Assembly (NCBI GenBank): GCA_037178975.1
Contig: JASJZH010000005.1
Coordinates: forward strand, 3,968,001 to 4,032,000
Direction of reading: 5' to 3'
DNA length: 64,000 nt
From: Oscheius tipulae
Lineage: Eukaryota; Nematoda; Chromadorea; Rhabditida; Rhabditidae
The notes under the pieces are model-generated. The model searched no databases. It saw only the letters and a list, made by a program, of their open reading frames with translations, and was not told the DNA's origin. Shown here one piece after another: positions 20,201 through 33,089 of this stretch (position 1 is its first letter; the number at the start of each line of letters is the position of its first letter). The translations under genes were made by a program, and so were the position numbers.

Positions 20201-23064
20201 GCGCTAATAGCAAGTTATCTACAGTCCGACCAACAAACACTAATCTTTGTTCCTCTTATTCGACGAGCTGTATTGCAAAACAGACTTCTTGTCTCTTTGG
20301 CTAAACAGAAAGCTAAGATACTGTGTGGACTTCCCGTACCACATCAGTTCAACTCTTGGTAGTCCTCAGATCAGAAGATCCGCTGCAGATTAGCATAAAC
20401 GGTGAGCAGACCAGCCCAGAAGTCCTACTCTGCTCAAACTCAAGAACTTGCTGTACGAGTCTATCAGCACGTCCTCTAAATAGTTAGATGTTGAAGGAAA
20501 GGGGTGAATAGCGTTTGTTCTCTCCTCTGAACCTGTACTGAAACAGGGGTTTTCCCTATAGGTTATTCGATCTGGTCATTGAACAATAACCATTTATTAA
20601 AGTACAAGATGTTATCTCCCCAGAAGGATAGTTTGTTGAAATTTTCGCAGTTCAAATGCCCATATCCGCTCCAGGTATGTCACAGACTGACCACGCACTC
20701 CCATTGATACCATCTCGCCATTCTCCCAACTATCGTCAGAAAAACATTTAACGAATTCTTCCGCCGTCGTCCTACCTACACGTGTCGTAGCTTTTTCTTC
20801 TTCACACGACAAAAGACACCTTTTCCCGCCAAGGCGTGTCTCTCTTGCCACCCGTGTAGCAAGCCAGAAAGTTGCGAAATGCTGCAAATCGCAGCCCGAG
20901 GCGGTTGTTCGCATCTTCCGCGACTGGTTCTGTTCACTCCTCTCACAGTGTGTGTGATGACATATCCTCCGACCCTCGGGCGCTTGACTCACAAAGTCAA
21001 ACAATCGAGAGAGAGGGAAATCGTCCTGCGCACTTTGACCCTAATCTTTTTCGATTCTTCCTATCCTTTCTTCTTCGCCTCAAAGGTGTTACTGGTTTCT
21101 GGTTTTCAGTCGAAGAGAAAGTTGTTTTCGTGTTTATGACGCGTCCATTTGCCTCTCTTTCTCACAGCTGAGAAGCATCTCTATGAGGCGACATAATCTA
21201 CCTAGGCGTCACAGGGTGGTCCGACTTTTGTTTCTTTCGGTTCTTTTGTACTACACGCAACGCACTTTTCTCTAGGTACTACTTGTAATCATGAATATTT
21301 AAAAGGAACTTTTATAATGCAAACTCAAGACGATCTAATAATTAAGATAGCCTAGATGGTTTGAAAAACAAGTAATTACAAGTACTTTTATGAAGCTGCC
21401 TAATCGATAGTGCGTTCCGTGTAATTCAAAGAAACATTCTTTCGTCTGCATTTATCATTAACCGGACCAGGTCACTCTTTGTAATTATGTAAAGACTTCC
21501 AGTCAGAACCAGTGTTATTGTTTTTACACAATTTATTACCATACTGACCTGTGGTCCGTAACCTATATTATTAAGAGCGTGTTGTTTCAGACATTCACTG
21601 CAGGCTGATCAGAATAAGAGGTAGGGTATGAAAGCCATGTTGAACAATTGAGGAAGTAGATTCTGTGACCGTCCCTTCCTGGTCTAACTAACCCTCCTCT
21701 TCAGTTCTAAAAGAGAGTGTTGGCAATTACATTATTCAAATGTGCCGCCAATAACTGATCTTTCCTAAGCTCATACTTTCTCTCGAACCTATCTAGAATA
21801 CCAAGATGGTGGTCACAGTATTGGTTGTTCCCTTAGCTACTTCTGTTCTTACTTACATCTCTAGTGTTGATTCATCACCAATTACATCTGCAAAAACTCT
21901 AGAGATCTTAGCGATCATCAACAATTCGAATGAGTTTGGGTAATCTTGTTTACCTCAATTGCTTATTGGTCTCGAAGAAAGTTCAACCTCACCACCCAGA
22001 CACCGCTTTGAAAGTGGGACACGCCCTCTTCCGGGTTCTTTCCCTCCCCTGTTCTAATCAGAACTCTCCCTCTCAACTAGTATCTGCCTCCTGAATGCTT
22101 TCCTTCGAAATTGAATCATTGCCTTTTCCAGCTGTCTTTACCCGCCTTTACCCATTGTGTTCCTTCTTGCTTATTGAGTAATCTCTGTCGTCGCTCAAGT
22201 TATCGCGCGACACGCCTCCAGTCTGCCGTTCGCGATGGCCGCACGCGACGCCTCCCCCATGGAATCCAGTCCAGTCCTAATAGTGGTCGCGAGGTCGGGT
22301 CCCAGCCCCCACACGTGTGATGTTGCCAATCGACGCCTACGCCTCAATTTCAGGGGTCATCTTGCTTTTGACCTCTTCTTATTGATTCGACCTTGTTTTG
22401 TTTTCTCTCCCAGTCTTGTGACTTGTTAGATAGCTTATGCTTTCTCGCGTCATTGACACCTGCTGTCAGCGCCGCGTAGTTAGAGGTAGAGAAAAATCAT
22501 GACTTTTCCTATTAATCGTTGATTCGATGAACACGTGATGTCAAGACTATTCACCCACTTTCTTGCTTTGATGTTTTCCAGCCAATTGAGCGGTAGTTCT
22601 TTTTCGGCGAAACTTCTTCTTTCTCCCCATATTTTGGACACTGATTTTAGACAGACACTAATGTATTTAGTTGACTCTCACAGAAACTATTGACTGTCTC
22701 TGCTCAAAAAGTACTCTCCCTCTCAGTTGGATCCCGACCGAACTCCAGTCGACTCCCTGGGTAAACGCTGACTCATACTCATTCCAATCTCTTCCCAGTT
22801 CCATTCTCATCTATCTCCCTCTCTTTTTTTCTCGGCTTCATCCTCGTTAATCCTTCCTCAATCCACCCCCAGAGAGTACGTTCCGGTCATCAGACAGCAA
22901 ATATTTTGATCCCTTGCCTTTCGGTCCAGTAAACACATTGTTATCATACTCTTATAGTCTCGTCCCTCGGAATCCTAGTTTAAAATGCTTTTCAGGGGCT
23001 TGTCCTGAATGATTTACTAGACGGACGTCCTCTCTCAGCCCTCTCCGACCTCCAAAAATATTTA
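20201..23064. other. Gene-poor stretch upstream of the SH3BP5-like gene
   Basis: Nearly 2.9 kb without a supported gene. It includes a 45-codon open frame at about 21806 (starts MVVTVLVVPLATSVLTY) that looks like a leader peptide but has no support. Upstream non-coding exons of the Rab11 GEF gene could be here. Confidence 0.4.
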
Positions 23065-26000
23065 ATGTCAATGACGGATTTCATCGCCGAGAGCCACCAG
23101 AATGGTTTATCGACGGTAGAACCGGACGAGAAAGCTCTTTCCATCAATTCAGGTCAGTATATGGTTTTTCTTTGCCACGTAATTTGAGCCTCTTTCCACA
23201 ATTAGGATACTTCCTGTGGGCAGACGAGCAAACAGACTACTTTGTGGCGTGGGGGCGGACTGGTTCCCATTTCTGAAAGATTTTTGTCTTTCTACTATCT
23301 CTCACTCTGTATTTGGGACTAATCCCGACAGAGTCACGGAATCGGAACAGTCGAGGGTTAATCGTACCGGTTTGAGTGAAAGAGACCGACGGCCATTGAG
23401 GGAGAGAGAGAGAAAGAGGTGTCCGAACTGTTTTTCCGAAAGTGTAGGCTTAGAAAAACCACGAGAAATTGATCACCTTCCTGCGGGCTCCTGACTCATA
23501 GATCGACTCATCGATTCTGGTATAACTACACTGTAGCTTCGAACCGTCATAAGTGGAGAGAACTTCGAAAATTTAGACTGTGCCGACAGTTGTCTCGGGT
23601 ACTCCGAGGACGACGAGGGACCTCCCCTCGACCCTCGACATCTGAATCTCGTTCATGAAGAGCTCGAGAAACTGAACATTGCCACGGATGTGATCAACAA
23701 GTTGGAAGTTCAGCTAGACGGAGCCCGAACGTGTTTCCGGTAAGTCTTTCTTCTCCATTTCACTGCTGGAAATGAGTGGACCGGCACCTTGTGGACACGC
23801 GTAGAAACGAGAGGAATCGGCATAAGCCTAAATGTTTGTTTGACAAGCTGTGGTGCCCGAGGGAGAGAGCATCAAAGGGCTCTCGCTCAACTAGTTTAGG
23901 AACGTGTTTAGAACCGTCTATAAACGATCTATTCCTGGCTGTTTACGGGATAAAAAAAGCTGTTAAAACAGAGTAAAATGTGTCAGACTGTCTGAAAAAC
24001 ACAGATTTTCAAAGAACTCGCGGCAGACACATTCTATTGGAAAAGTCAGGTTCCGTTTTTCCAATAGAATGTGTCTGCCGCTCGCGCAAGCGGAACACGT
24101 CGCCGACACCTGGGACAGAGGCCCTTTTTCGACGGGAATTTTACACATTTCCGCAAATTCTCGAGCTGAGACTAACCTTTCTACTAATAGTATTCGTCCA
24201 CGACCGCTGGCCGAAACGTAGCGCAGCCGAGCGCCATCAGGGGCGGTTAGCGCGCTGGACTAAGAATCTGTGCGACCCGGGTTCGATCCCTGTCGATGTT
24301 TTTTTCTGAAATGGCGGTGAAGCTGGCAATACTTGATAATCTTAAAACAATGTCTGTTTCAGAGAGATCCAGGCGAATTGGTCAGAAAAGTTGAAGGAAC
24401 TCTCGAAGAAGTACACGAATGCCATCACTAAAGCCCGACCCTACTACGAGGCCAAAATTCAAGTGAGTCGACTGTTTAATACGATCATTTGCAATCCGGA
24501 ACCGTTTTTGTCGGGTTCGCGCAGCTGTGCGCCGTATGTTTGACTCTGAAATGTCGCTCCGCGCTGAGCACACGGCACACGAGCAGAAACCGAACGTTTG
24601 GAATTTTAGCAGATCTTTGGGGTCCAATAGCTTCAGATCGATTGAACCCCGCGATCTGGTCACAATGCCTGTGTCTTTTTTTTTCCGTCGGCGAAAACCT
24701 TGACGCGTATCCTCGTTATCACATATTTGATAGCAAACGAGAGAGGAAAGCAGGACCTTTCCATTTAGAGAGCGAAAGGGACACACAGTTCTCCTCAAAA
24801 TGTGTACCCTCACTGGCCTTGAGGTATAGAGAGAGGTCGTTTCAATGAGGTCGGGTGCGAATTGTCAATGGCCTTCCCTGCATATGGATTGTTCTAGAGG
24901 GGAACCTGGTTTCCAAACACTCAAAGCGATCAGTGAGATTTCACGAGGATGACGTAAGACTTATGCAGACGGACACATAGCGACGCATGGCAACACTGGA
25001 AGCAAAGATTATTTTCTAGGAACGTCGAGTACGAGAAGAGTCTCAGAAGTCAGCTATCCGATTCGAGAGGGCAACATCTCTTCTGGGAGTAGCGAAGCAA
25101 CAAGTAGCCCTAAGTCAGGAAAGCCTGACCAGAGAGAAAAACATCTCTCCCGAGTGTCTCGAGGTTAGTTATCCTGTATTCCAATTCCCCTCCGTGTAAA
25201 CACCTTCAATGCAAATCCTCTTTTACCGGTCATATTGTTGGAGGGGGACTGATACTGAAGTTTGCTTTGCCAGGGGCTATTTTTGGAACTGAAAACAGTC
25301 TCTGAGGGAAGAGAGAGAGTATGACCTATCTTCCTTTGTTCCGTCCCCCCGTAGAGGCCATAACTTCTTTGTCAGATTTTGAAGGACAAGAGTGGACACG
25401 CTGATTACACCCTGGAGACCGGAGAGTCACTGTTCCGACTAGGTTTTTGGTCTGGGATGTGGGACAATCAATCCTCGATCAGAGAGAGAGAGATGAATCA
25501 CAACAGCTGATTCTTTGCTAGGCTTGATACATCCCGCGGCCGCAGTCTTCTTTCTAAGTCGTTAAGATAGTTATACGGTCCGGGCGAGAGACACCTGTTC
25601 GAGGGAACAGTTCTCTTCCAAAGGAACCAGTCTCAGTCAGCTGACCACAGGAGTGTAACAAAAAATTCTTTGTTTGATCGGTTGCACTCATAAATAGCAA
25701 CTTGCATACTTTATGATCTGCCAATTGGCGGGAGTGGTCTATTTGCCCTGGGTAACTGGAACCGGGGAGTAAGGAGAACAAACTAAAAGTAAAGTCTTTC
25801 AGGTGCTGAACCATCATGTGAGAAGAGTAAACGAGGCCGAAATTGAACGAGCCGCCGCGGAAGACGAGCATCGGAGGATAGCTGCCAGGATGATGGAGCT
25901 CGCCGAGTCGATCAAGAAGATGGAGAAAGAGAACAGGAGCTCGATCAAGAAGTCCAAACTCTACTTTGATCAGAGACTCGAATTTACCAAGGTTCTGGAG

Positions 26001-26925
26001 AGGCAGAAGGAGCTTATCCTGAGATTAGAGGCCGAGGTTGGTAGAGAGTTCATTTCGCAAAAATCCGGCTGTCCAAACAGGCAGACCTATGCAAAGAGAG
26101 GCGAGGGCATCACGTTGATGATCTTCCTTAGGGAGATGAGTCATTGTGACGTGCTCTCAAATCCGCGCGCACTCCTTCTGACTCGCTGTATTTGTTTTGG
26201 CGTCAAGAGCTGGTCCGAGTTCGGAAATTTGCAGGTTCGACAAAAGAAGTGCGACTACACGACCTCATTGCGGAATCTCGAGCGGATATCCGACTCGATC
26301 CACGAACAGAGGAGTATAGGCTCGTCTCGAAGCGGTCAGGACATTCCCGCCAATCCTCCACCCTATCAACCGACAGCTCCGCCGCCCTACGAGGAAGGAG
26401 AGAGATATGTCATTGAGCAGGAGAAGGACGAGGTCTTGGATCCGATCATGTGCATGATGAGCGAGGAGACGACCGAATGGGACAGACCGAGGAGTCTCGG
26501 CTCCGGGGTCATTCTACTAGCACAGCAATTAATGGGAGGACACGAAAACAAGCCCGAACAGCCCCTTGTGTGAGTGGTACTGAAGGGAATCATGACTGAG
26601 CAAATGTTTTTCAGACTCGCTCCCTCCCAGACAGACGTGAGTTACCGTACTCAGCCTGAAGGTATCAGCACGACTCCGAGTGACTCTTCCGAAGTCAGTT
26701 CTCTAGCCAGCTACCGTACCTCTGGAATTGGGATGACTGACGACGAAGCCATCTCTGGAATGCTCAGAAGTCACTCGACTCTCATCCAGGTTTGTCCGGA
26801 TACAGTTCAGACTTTTATACCAAGTTTAGGAAATCGAGACCGCGACTGACCGTCTAGGACACTACCTAAAACGCAGTGTCAGTGATGCTGAGAGCGGAGT
26901 CGAGAGTTCATCCGGTCGCTCCTAA
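23065..26925 (+). CDS. SH3BP5-family Rab11 guanine-nucleotide exchange factor (REI-1/Parcas-like)
   Basis: Eight exons (23065-23152, 23577-23739, 24363-24462, 25020-25163, 25803-26036, 26235-26569, 26615-26789, 26830-26925) join in phase, about 445 aa. The first three-quarters is the long coiled-coil Sab/SH3BP5 domain: LDPRHLNLVHEELEKLNIAT, INKLEVQLDGARTCFR, ITKARPYYEAKIQ, HHVRRVNEAEIERAAAEDE, KKSKLYFDQRLEFTKVLE, CDYTTSLRNLERISDSIHEQ. A Pro-rich stretch follows (PANPPPYQPTAPPPYEEGE), then a Ser-rich tail. SH3BP5 proteins activate Rab11 on recycling endosomes. Introns here are larger than elsewhere (several 0.3-0.6 kb), and the second holds two repeat-like elements. The start at 23065 has a second ATG at 23071. 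Confidence 0.85.
24021..24080. repeat. Perfect 24-bp inverted repeat (hairpin) in intron 2 of the Rab11 GEF gene
   Basis: Left arm CGGCAGACACATTCTATTGG plus AAAA (24021-24044); right arm is its exact complement (24057-24080), with a 12-nt loop. Weaker inverted similarity continues outside (AAAATGTGT near 23976 against TTTTACACATTT near 24140), suggesting the core of a small foldback element. Confidence 0.8.
24221..24306 (+). mobile_element. tRNA-derived SINE-like element with pol III A and B boxes
   Basis: A box TTAGCGCGCTGG near 24247-24258, B box GGTTCGATCCC at 24280-24290, and a T7 run at 24299-24305 that would terminate RNA polymerase III. The flanks do not pair into an acceptor stem and the D stem is poor, so it is not an intact tRNA gene. 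A degenerate tRNA or tRNA-headed SINE is the best reading. Confidence 0.5.
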
Positions 26926-27586
26926 GCCCTCTTACTCTTTAACAGTTCAGTCCCAGTGATATTGAATCTCTCCACGAGCTGTACATAGTCCACAATCTGC
27001 CACACAGAGCTCTTCCTCGGTCCCTGATCACGGGTTTGACCAATCTAGTGTTGTTGTATACTTGTTTTCCTCCCATTTCTTGCCAGTCTTCTGTATATTG
27101 TAGTATTTTCAACGAGATTCGAACCATGTTTTGCTCAGAAAACAACAACGACCGTTGTTGCATGAGACGTATCAAACACAAATCGATAGCGACCTCCTTC
27201 CACAAACAACATCTTTGCCTAAATTTTGCCTGCAGAGCAATAATAAAAGTTCTACAACTTTGAAGACTTACAGACAAAGAATAGGCGATAGTTTACCGAG
27301 ATAAATATCAAGGAACCGACAACGCCTGCTGAAAAGAGATATTACCTTCGGAGAGTCATTTGTCAAAAGAACTCTGATTGTTTGTGTCTGTTTATCTTTC
27401 ATTTTGCTCAAAACAGTCAAGAGTATAAGGTACTGGTTATTCTTGTAGCCAGAAGAGATGGAATACGCAAATACGTACCATATTTTCGCACAGACGCGCA
27501 ATTTGAAAACATATTCAAGTTTCTGTTGGCGATGCCCTTTCCTCTACTCTTTCCGTTATTTTTTGATGTATAAACTGATTTCAGGT
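26926..27586 (+). other. Intergenic, no gene seen
   Basis: Between the Rab11 GEF and bL35m genes. Ends in a gatttcag acceptor two bases before the bL35m ATG. An AATAAA at about 27240 may serve an upstream transcript. Confidence 0.45.
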
Positions 27587-28416
27587 ATGTTAGGTCTAGC
27601 AGTAAGAACATTAGTGCCGAAGCCATCATCTTCGATCAATTTGGCAAGAGGAATCGCTAACATTCCCGTCCACGAGAGACACATTCGTTTCGATCCGAAG
27701 GAAGGCAGAAAACGACCAGCACAGGATGTTTTAGACAGGTGAGAGGTTGTATTTTTTAGTTGGCTGGAAAACAGTTGAAATATTGTTATATCACTTTAAA
27801 ATGCTGTTAGTTGAAGCATCTTTGTCAAGGATAGCATTGACATGCTAAATTGAATGCCTTTTGAATAAAAAAATGTGAATGTTCAGGTTCAAGCGTTTAA
27901 ACAACGGAATGTGGATCCGAGCACATCAAGGAAAGAACAAGTTGCGCTACATGAAAGACGAAACATGGCAGAAGACTAGCATGTACTACGAGACCTGCAC
28001 CAAAGTTTGTTTCTTCCAATCTTTCTTCAAGTTTTCTTTTAGAGCGAGTGTGAAATGCTAGACAAAATGATGACGCCGTTCTGGCTGCGTCCAAAACATT
28101 ACCCGGATGATCCATACAAGGTGAGGCTTTGCAATTGTTCAAGATATTCGATGTTTTCCAGGCATATCACGTGCGTCACAACATTTCGGGGCCGAGAATC
28201 GACGACAAAGGACATTTTTTGAGGGAAAGACGAAAGGTAAGCAGTCTTTCGTTATTGTTAGAGTCCTTGATTGTTTTTGTCTTGAAACAGTTTTGAATAT
28301 AAAACAGGAGCTCCCTCTTTTCTCACAAAGACAAAGGTTTTACTCTTTGATTAATCTTTTGCTTACAGGTTCTTCTTGACGACACGACGTCGGACAAGCA
28401 CTTCGGCGATCGATGA
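27587..28416 (+). CDS. Mitochondrial large ribosomal subunit protein bL35m (MRPL35)
   Basis: Five exons (27587-27738, 27887-28004, 28043-28120, 28162-28236, 28369-28416) join in phase, about 156 aa. A basic N-terminal part is consistent with a mitochondrial presequence ([16 protein letters not shown]). The bL35m core follows: [50 protein letters not shown]. As in human MRPL35, 'DRF.RL..G.W' precedes 'LDKM...FW.R...Y.DDPY..YH.R.N'. The C-terminal tail ([14 protein letters not shown]) is additional. It acts in the mitoribosome. The acceptor-like tttcag right before gtATG suggests trans-splicing. Confidence 0.75.
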
Positions 28417-28923
28417 ATCTAAGTTTTCTTTGAAAGTTTTTCATAGTCAGTTGTTGATCATTTTTGATTTGAATAGAATCTTTTTTCTTTGCAATTTAAT
28501 AGTGTTTTGGTGACCTATTTGAAGAGATCTTTTTTACTCGATCCTGCGGCAAGAGACAACGAAACAGGAATATTCGAAAGTAGTCCAGAACAGATGCAAG
28601 TGGAAGGTAGTAAAGCGGTGAGAAACTTGTTGCGAGAAAAGATTACAAGGAATCGCTACAACGTGATTTTTATCAGTGAGTGGCGAGTCTTTACGTCGAA
28701 TACACAGTAAAAAAAGTAATACATAGGTAATACATACGGTGAGTGATTAGGCAAGGTTTCAGAACTTGCAAAGCAGAGGTGCGTATTATAGGCAAACGAG
28801 TATCAGGGAGTCTTGATTTTGAGACGGCTATAAGAGGAGGACAAAGCTATTAGGAACTAGGCAGTCTGTGACCGAGCACGCATTAAATACATTAAATACA
28901 GAACACAAAACGACCACTGCTTT
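28417..28923. other. Intergenic, no gene resolved
   Basis: T-rich 3' flank of bL35m on the left. The right part may contain the last exon or 3' UTR of the minus-strand gene next door. Confidence 0.4.
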
Positions 28924-29300
28924 TTAGGGTGAGCTTACCATAACTTCTCGATTCTTGCCCATTCCTCTGCTATTAACATAGTCAAGAAACAAACGGGTAC
29001 GGTAAAAACGATCACAGAAGGTTTTCATTCGCTGGCGGTACGCGAGGAGGGGGGTCCAGATTGTTGACCACTCGGCTGGACGATCCTTGCCCGGCTTGAC
29101 AATGATGGTGTCAGTGCTCGAGGCAGAAGGCGTGGCATTGTCCGCTGTGAAGGACGGTTTACCAACAACCATGCCGAGGAATTGCTTGAGGGCTCTGAAT
29201 TCGAAAAAACTAAAAATAATCGGAAAAATATTTTGAATCTTACCTGATGAAGCTACGCAAAAATGTAACGTGATTTTCGAATCTTGCCCAAAGCGAATTA
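28924..29300 (-). CDS. Unrecognised small basic protein, 5' end uncertain
   Basis: Two minus-strand exons fit together: one ending at 29244 (WARFENHVTFLRSFIR) and 29194-28939 (ALKQFLGMVVGKPSFTAD, KDRPAEWSTIWTPLLAYRQR, MKTFCDRFYRTRLFLDYVNS, RGMGKNREVM). Read-through of the last donor gives a stop at 28924; splicing to an unseen exon is possible. No ATG was found for the first exon. The size, basic aromatic-rich composition and lack of a signal peptide are reminiscent of small mitochondrial proteins, but I have no specific family and do not assign a role. Confidence 0.45.
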
Positions 29301-29421
29301 GACAAAGATTTTGTCAAGTTTCAGACGCTTCCACGAAAAAATTTCCTTCGCAAATTTTAGCTTTTCGAAGAGGAAAATAGAACTTTATTAGTATGTACAA
29401 AACAAAGCTCGATCTTTCAGA

Positions 29422-31989
29422 TCATAACCTCATGGGGATGGACGCTCTCCGTTCTTCATTCACCGAGTCCCTCTTTTTCTGGGCGCGTTCTCTTGCCTCC
29501 TTCGTCATGAACAGCAGTTCGACATCATCAATCGCGTATCCTTTCGTCTCAGGGACGAAGAAGAAGACAAAGATCCAAGCAACCACTGTCAGTCCTCCGT
29601 AGAGGAAGAAGGTTCCTGCAATGTGTTCTCTGTCTTCTTATCTTTACACGTGTTCAGGTTCACGTGGATCAACAAGAAACGTACCATATTTTGTGATGGC
29701 TTGACTCAGCGAGAGGAATGTCAAGGAGATGATGAGATTGAAGACCCAGTTGGAGGCTGTGGACATGGCGACGCAGGTGGATCGAGCCCAGAGTGGGTAG
29801 AACTCCGCGTTCATGACCCATGGTAACGGGGCGAAGCCTGAGGTTTCTGTTTAGGCGAGACAAGAAGGAGAGATACCCATAGAGAAGGATAAAAGATACA
29901 GAACCATGATAATGATGGGGAGGGCGGTATACTTTGTGTGACAGTAGTTGTTCTCCCATTCGTGGGTTGTACCTGACTCCGGACTGAGAATTCTGTCAGC
30001 TTGACTCACCAATAAGTTCCGGACTACTGCACTGTCCAGTTCCAGAGAGAGTGTCATTGTTTCCTGCCAGACAGTATCCTGAACTGAAACCATGTCAATC
30101 TCATAAGAAACTGACCAATTCTTCCCGTACTTCCCTTGGTCTCACAGAAACCGCAGTTATCGTCGGTAACACAGGTATCACAGTCACTGAAAAAGATATA
30201 AGTCAAGCTAATTGACCCACCTGAACTTCATGCAATGAGCCTGTTTTCCAAAGTTTGGGTCAAAGTTCGGGCTCGTCGAGTAGTTCCCAGACGGGTATAC
30301 TGTAGCCGAGTCCTTACTAATCAGCAGGAAGGCAACTCCCATGGCTGAGACGGTGATGATGACACAGGCGATAGAGACGAGGAAAAGAACTCGTCTACCG
30401 ACCTTCTCGATAAAGTACATCGGGATGAATGTGCCGATGAAGTTGATGGCTTAGAGTAGTTAGTTTAGGAGAGAAAGGGAATGAGGCTACCAGATGTTCC
30501 GACAGATATCCAGATAGTCGTGTGGTTATTCTTCACTCCAGCTGAGCGAATAATGTTCCCCGTGTAATACCTGAGAGAGATTGACAGAGAAATTCAGACA
30601 GCGTACATGACAGTATTGATTCCCGAGAGTTGCTGGAAGGCCTGGAGGCAGCATCCGATGATGACAGCCTTTCGGACATGGGGAGTCGAAAAGATTCGGA
30701 AGAGCACGAAACCGTCTAAGCTCTCTTTGGTTCAGTCCCAAAAACTATACTCACTGCCAGCCTCCTCCTTGGCTTTCAACTCCTGCTCGTAACTGTGCTT
30801 GATCTCTGCTATCTCGTAGTCAACCCACTCCTTGTTTCCGGCGTAGATTTTGGTCAATACCTATGAACAGAAACTAGTGGGAATGACTCTGTTCTCTCAC
30901 TTCAGTAGCCTCTTCTTTCTGACCATGTTCGTAGAGCCACCGCGGGCTTTCGGGAAGGAAGATGAAACAAATGAACTGGATGATAGCTGGAACTCCGGCA
31001 AAGCCGAACATGAGACGCCAGCCGACGTTCACAGGGTCCACGTAGCTAAAACCTCCACCAACCTAAAAAAGAGAGCCATGACCTAGATAAAAAATGTTGT
31101 TGGAGAATGCAGTCCTTTAATAATTGTTCGTCCCCCTTTGACCATCTTTATATACAAACTATAGAGAGCGACTGAGTAACTAACACTCTCAAGTTCATTT
31201 ATACTCGTCACAAACAACTTTTAAAGGGCTGTCTTCAACTTTTTCAAATTATAAAATCCCCAAACACCTACCACATTGGCAATTACAAGTCCTACTGTGA
31301 TCATCAGCTGGAATCCGGTAACCAGACGACCACGGATGTTGGTAGGAGATGCTTCTCCGACGTAGACAGGAACAATCATCGAAGCAAAACCTATTAGAAA
31401 ATGGTCAGAGAAAAGACAGTCTCACCAATAGCAATTCCCAGAAGGATTCTGCCGATCAGAAGAACGACTTTCGTCCATGCCGCAGCACAGACAGCTGCTC
31501 CTATTGTGAAGATGAAACTGGCGCCAAGGATGATCTTCTTTCTCCCGAGAATATCTGATCCCGGACCAGAGAGTAAGGCACCAATGGCGGCGAGACCTAA
31601 ACAACTTTTTTTTTTTACTCGTAATCCTCGAAGATAAGGACTTTCTCCTCTGTTCTTTGTCTCGATCAAGAAACTAACCGGGAGTTAGGGAGACGATCAG
31701 TTCTTGCCATCCTGAACTCATAGGCATCATGCCCTTATTGTCGGGAACGTAGAGCATGGCTGCCGAAACGATTCCAGTGTCGTAGCCGAACAAGAATCCT
31801 CCTAAAAAAAAATTTCTTGAGAAGGATGTGATTCAAAACCTATAACAGCAGAGAAGGCGAGAATGTAGACGAACCATCCGAGTTCAGGCTCCTTTGCCGG
31901 TCTCTCATTCCCACTGCCTCCCAAGGAGACCTGTGTTTTTGTTTGGAAAGACAAGTTAGAACAAGACTTACCACATTGACTTGGACCAT
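29422..31989 (-). CDS. H+/myo-inositol cotransporter-like sugar transporter (SLC2A13/HMIT family)
   Basis: Fifteen minus-strand exons (31989-31972, 31930-31840, 31801-31679, 31596-31426, 31390-31272, 31062-30901, 30860-30755, 30724-30607, 30570-30491, 30449-30221, 30186-30116, 30078-30010, 29972-29877, 29837-29685, 29615-29422) join in phase, about 590 aa. Twelve-helix MFS sugar transporter: [96 protein letters not shown]. Between helices 9 and 10 is the large Cys-rich extracellular loop ([17 protein letters not shown]) that distinguishes SLC2A13 from GLUTs. It imports myo-inositol with protons at the plasma membrane. A tttttcag acceptor precedes the ATG. Confidence 0.85.
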
Positions 31990-33089
31990 GGTCTCTCCGA
32001 ACGCAAAATCTGAAAAATGTGATAAGGAATGACGACAAAAAGGAGCCATGGGGCTTGAGCAACTGGAGAGCCCTTGCTCTTATAAGAAGACCAGGATTAG
32101 GTAAACATTCTGGACGAATGAGGTTCAAAAGACTGAGGTCCTTATAAGGCTTCCAACACTCGACTTAAAGAGATTAGAAAAGGCAACAGTCAGATGGGAG
32201 GAAATCCGGAAACAGTGAGTTGTCCTCTGGCTGAGACTCTCTATTGCTCTTTCTCTTATCAGCGGATTTACAGAGAAACACACGCATGGCCGATACATGC
32301 AGATAATGGGAACACATGCCGTCGAGCGACTGTATTGCTCCCTTTGAATGGTTTCCTCGATCAGGAAGATACAGGTTCAGCGAGCATATTTATCAAAGAC
32401 AAGCAGACCACCGCGTGAAACGGATTAATAAGTGCAATTGAGAGAGGGTTGGTGAAAAGTTGTACCCTTTTCACATTAGCATAGGATGGACAGAATGCCT
32501 AGTAGGAAAAGATGAGGAAAACTCTTTACGCTGATTGATATGCGTTCGACTCCTGTTCGTAACAACCGTCACATTACGACTGCCTTATCTTGTTGCCTTC
32601 AGTTGACAGAGGTACTTTTGGCTGCATGAGCCTGATTCTGTCCGGCATTAGTCGATAGAGATTCTCATCTTCCCCTTGAACCGTTGAACTGCCTTCTGAG
32701 CTAACTTGTCGGCTAATTCTGACAAAGAGCAGCATGTCAAAGAAGGTCGCAAAGTCTCTGTCAAGTTTCAGCTAAATGGTACAAACGGCCGTTGTTTGCA
32801 GTCTGTAAAGGTTGGAACGGTAAGTGTATTCCAGGAGATTCTCAAGCAGTCGCCGTGCCCCGTCCTTCCACAGCCCTGAGCCTGCTACAAATATGTACGG
32901 TTTGATCCCTCTCAGACTCTTTCTCTCTTACTGGACTCCAACACCGACAGGAGAAGCATGTTGGAACAGCTTAGCCGGTGTCCATTCCTCGCTTATCACT
33001 GCCACCTATTTTGAGAGAACGAGCCCTTATTGACAGTTCGACTTTTAGAGATTGTACTTTGTCTCTTCATTCCTCGCCACAAAATTCGT
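31990..33089. other. Intergenic, no gene seen
   Basis: About 1.1 kb between the HMIT-like start and the UNC-93-like stop; promoter region of the former. Open frames here lack domains and splice support. Confidence 0.45.

Noticed and set aside
20612-21004. 130-codon minus-strand frame
   Set aside because: Residue composition looks random (Cys/His/Arg/Trp-rich), with no domain or splice support and an overlapping + strand frame.
24226-24300. Intact tRNA gene
   Set aside because: A and B boxes are good, but neither acceptor stem nor D stem can pair, so it was kept only as a tRNA-like element.
29972-30010. Apparent frameshift in the HMIT-like gene at the Cys-rich loop
   Set aside because: Using the acceptor ending at 29973 gives a 37-nt intron and restores the frame, so no break is needed.
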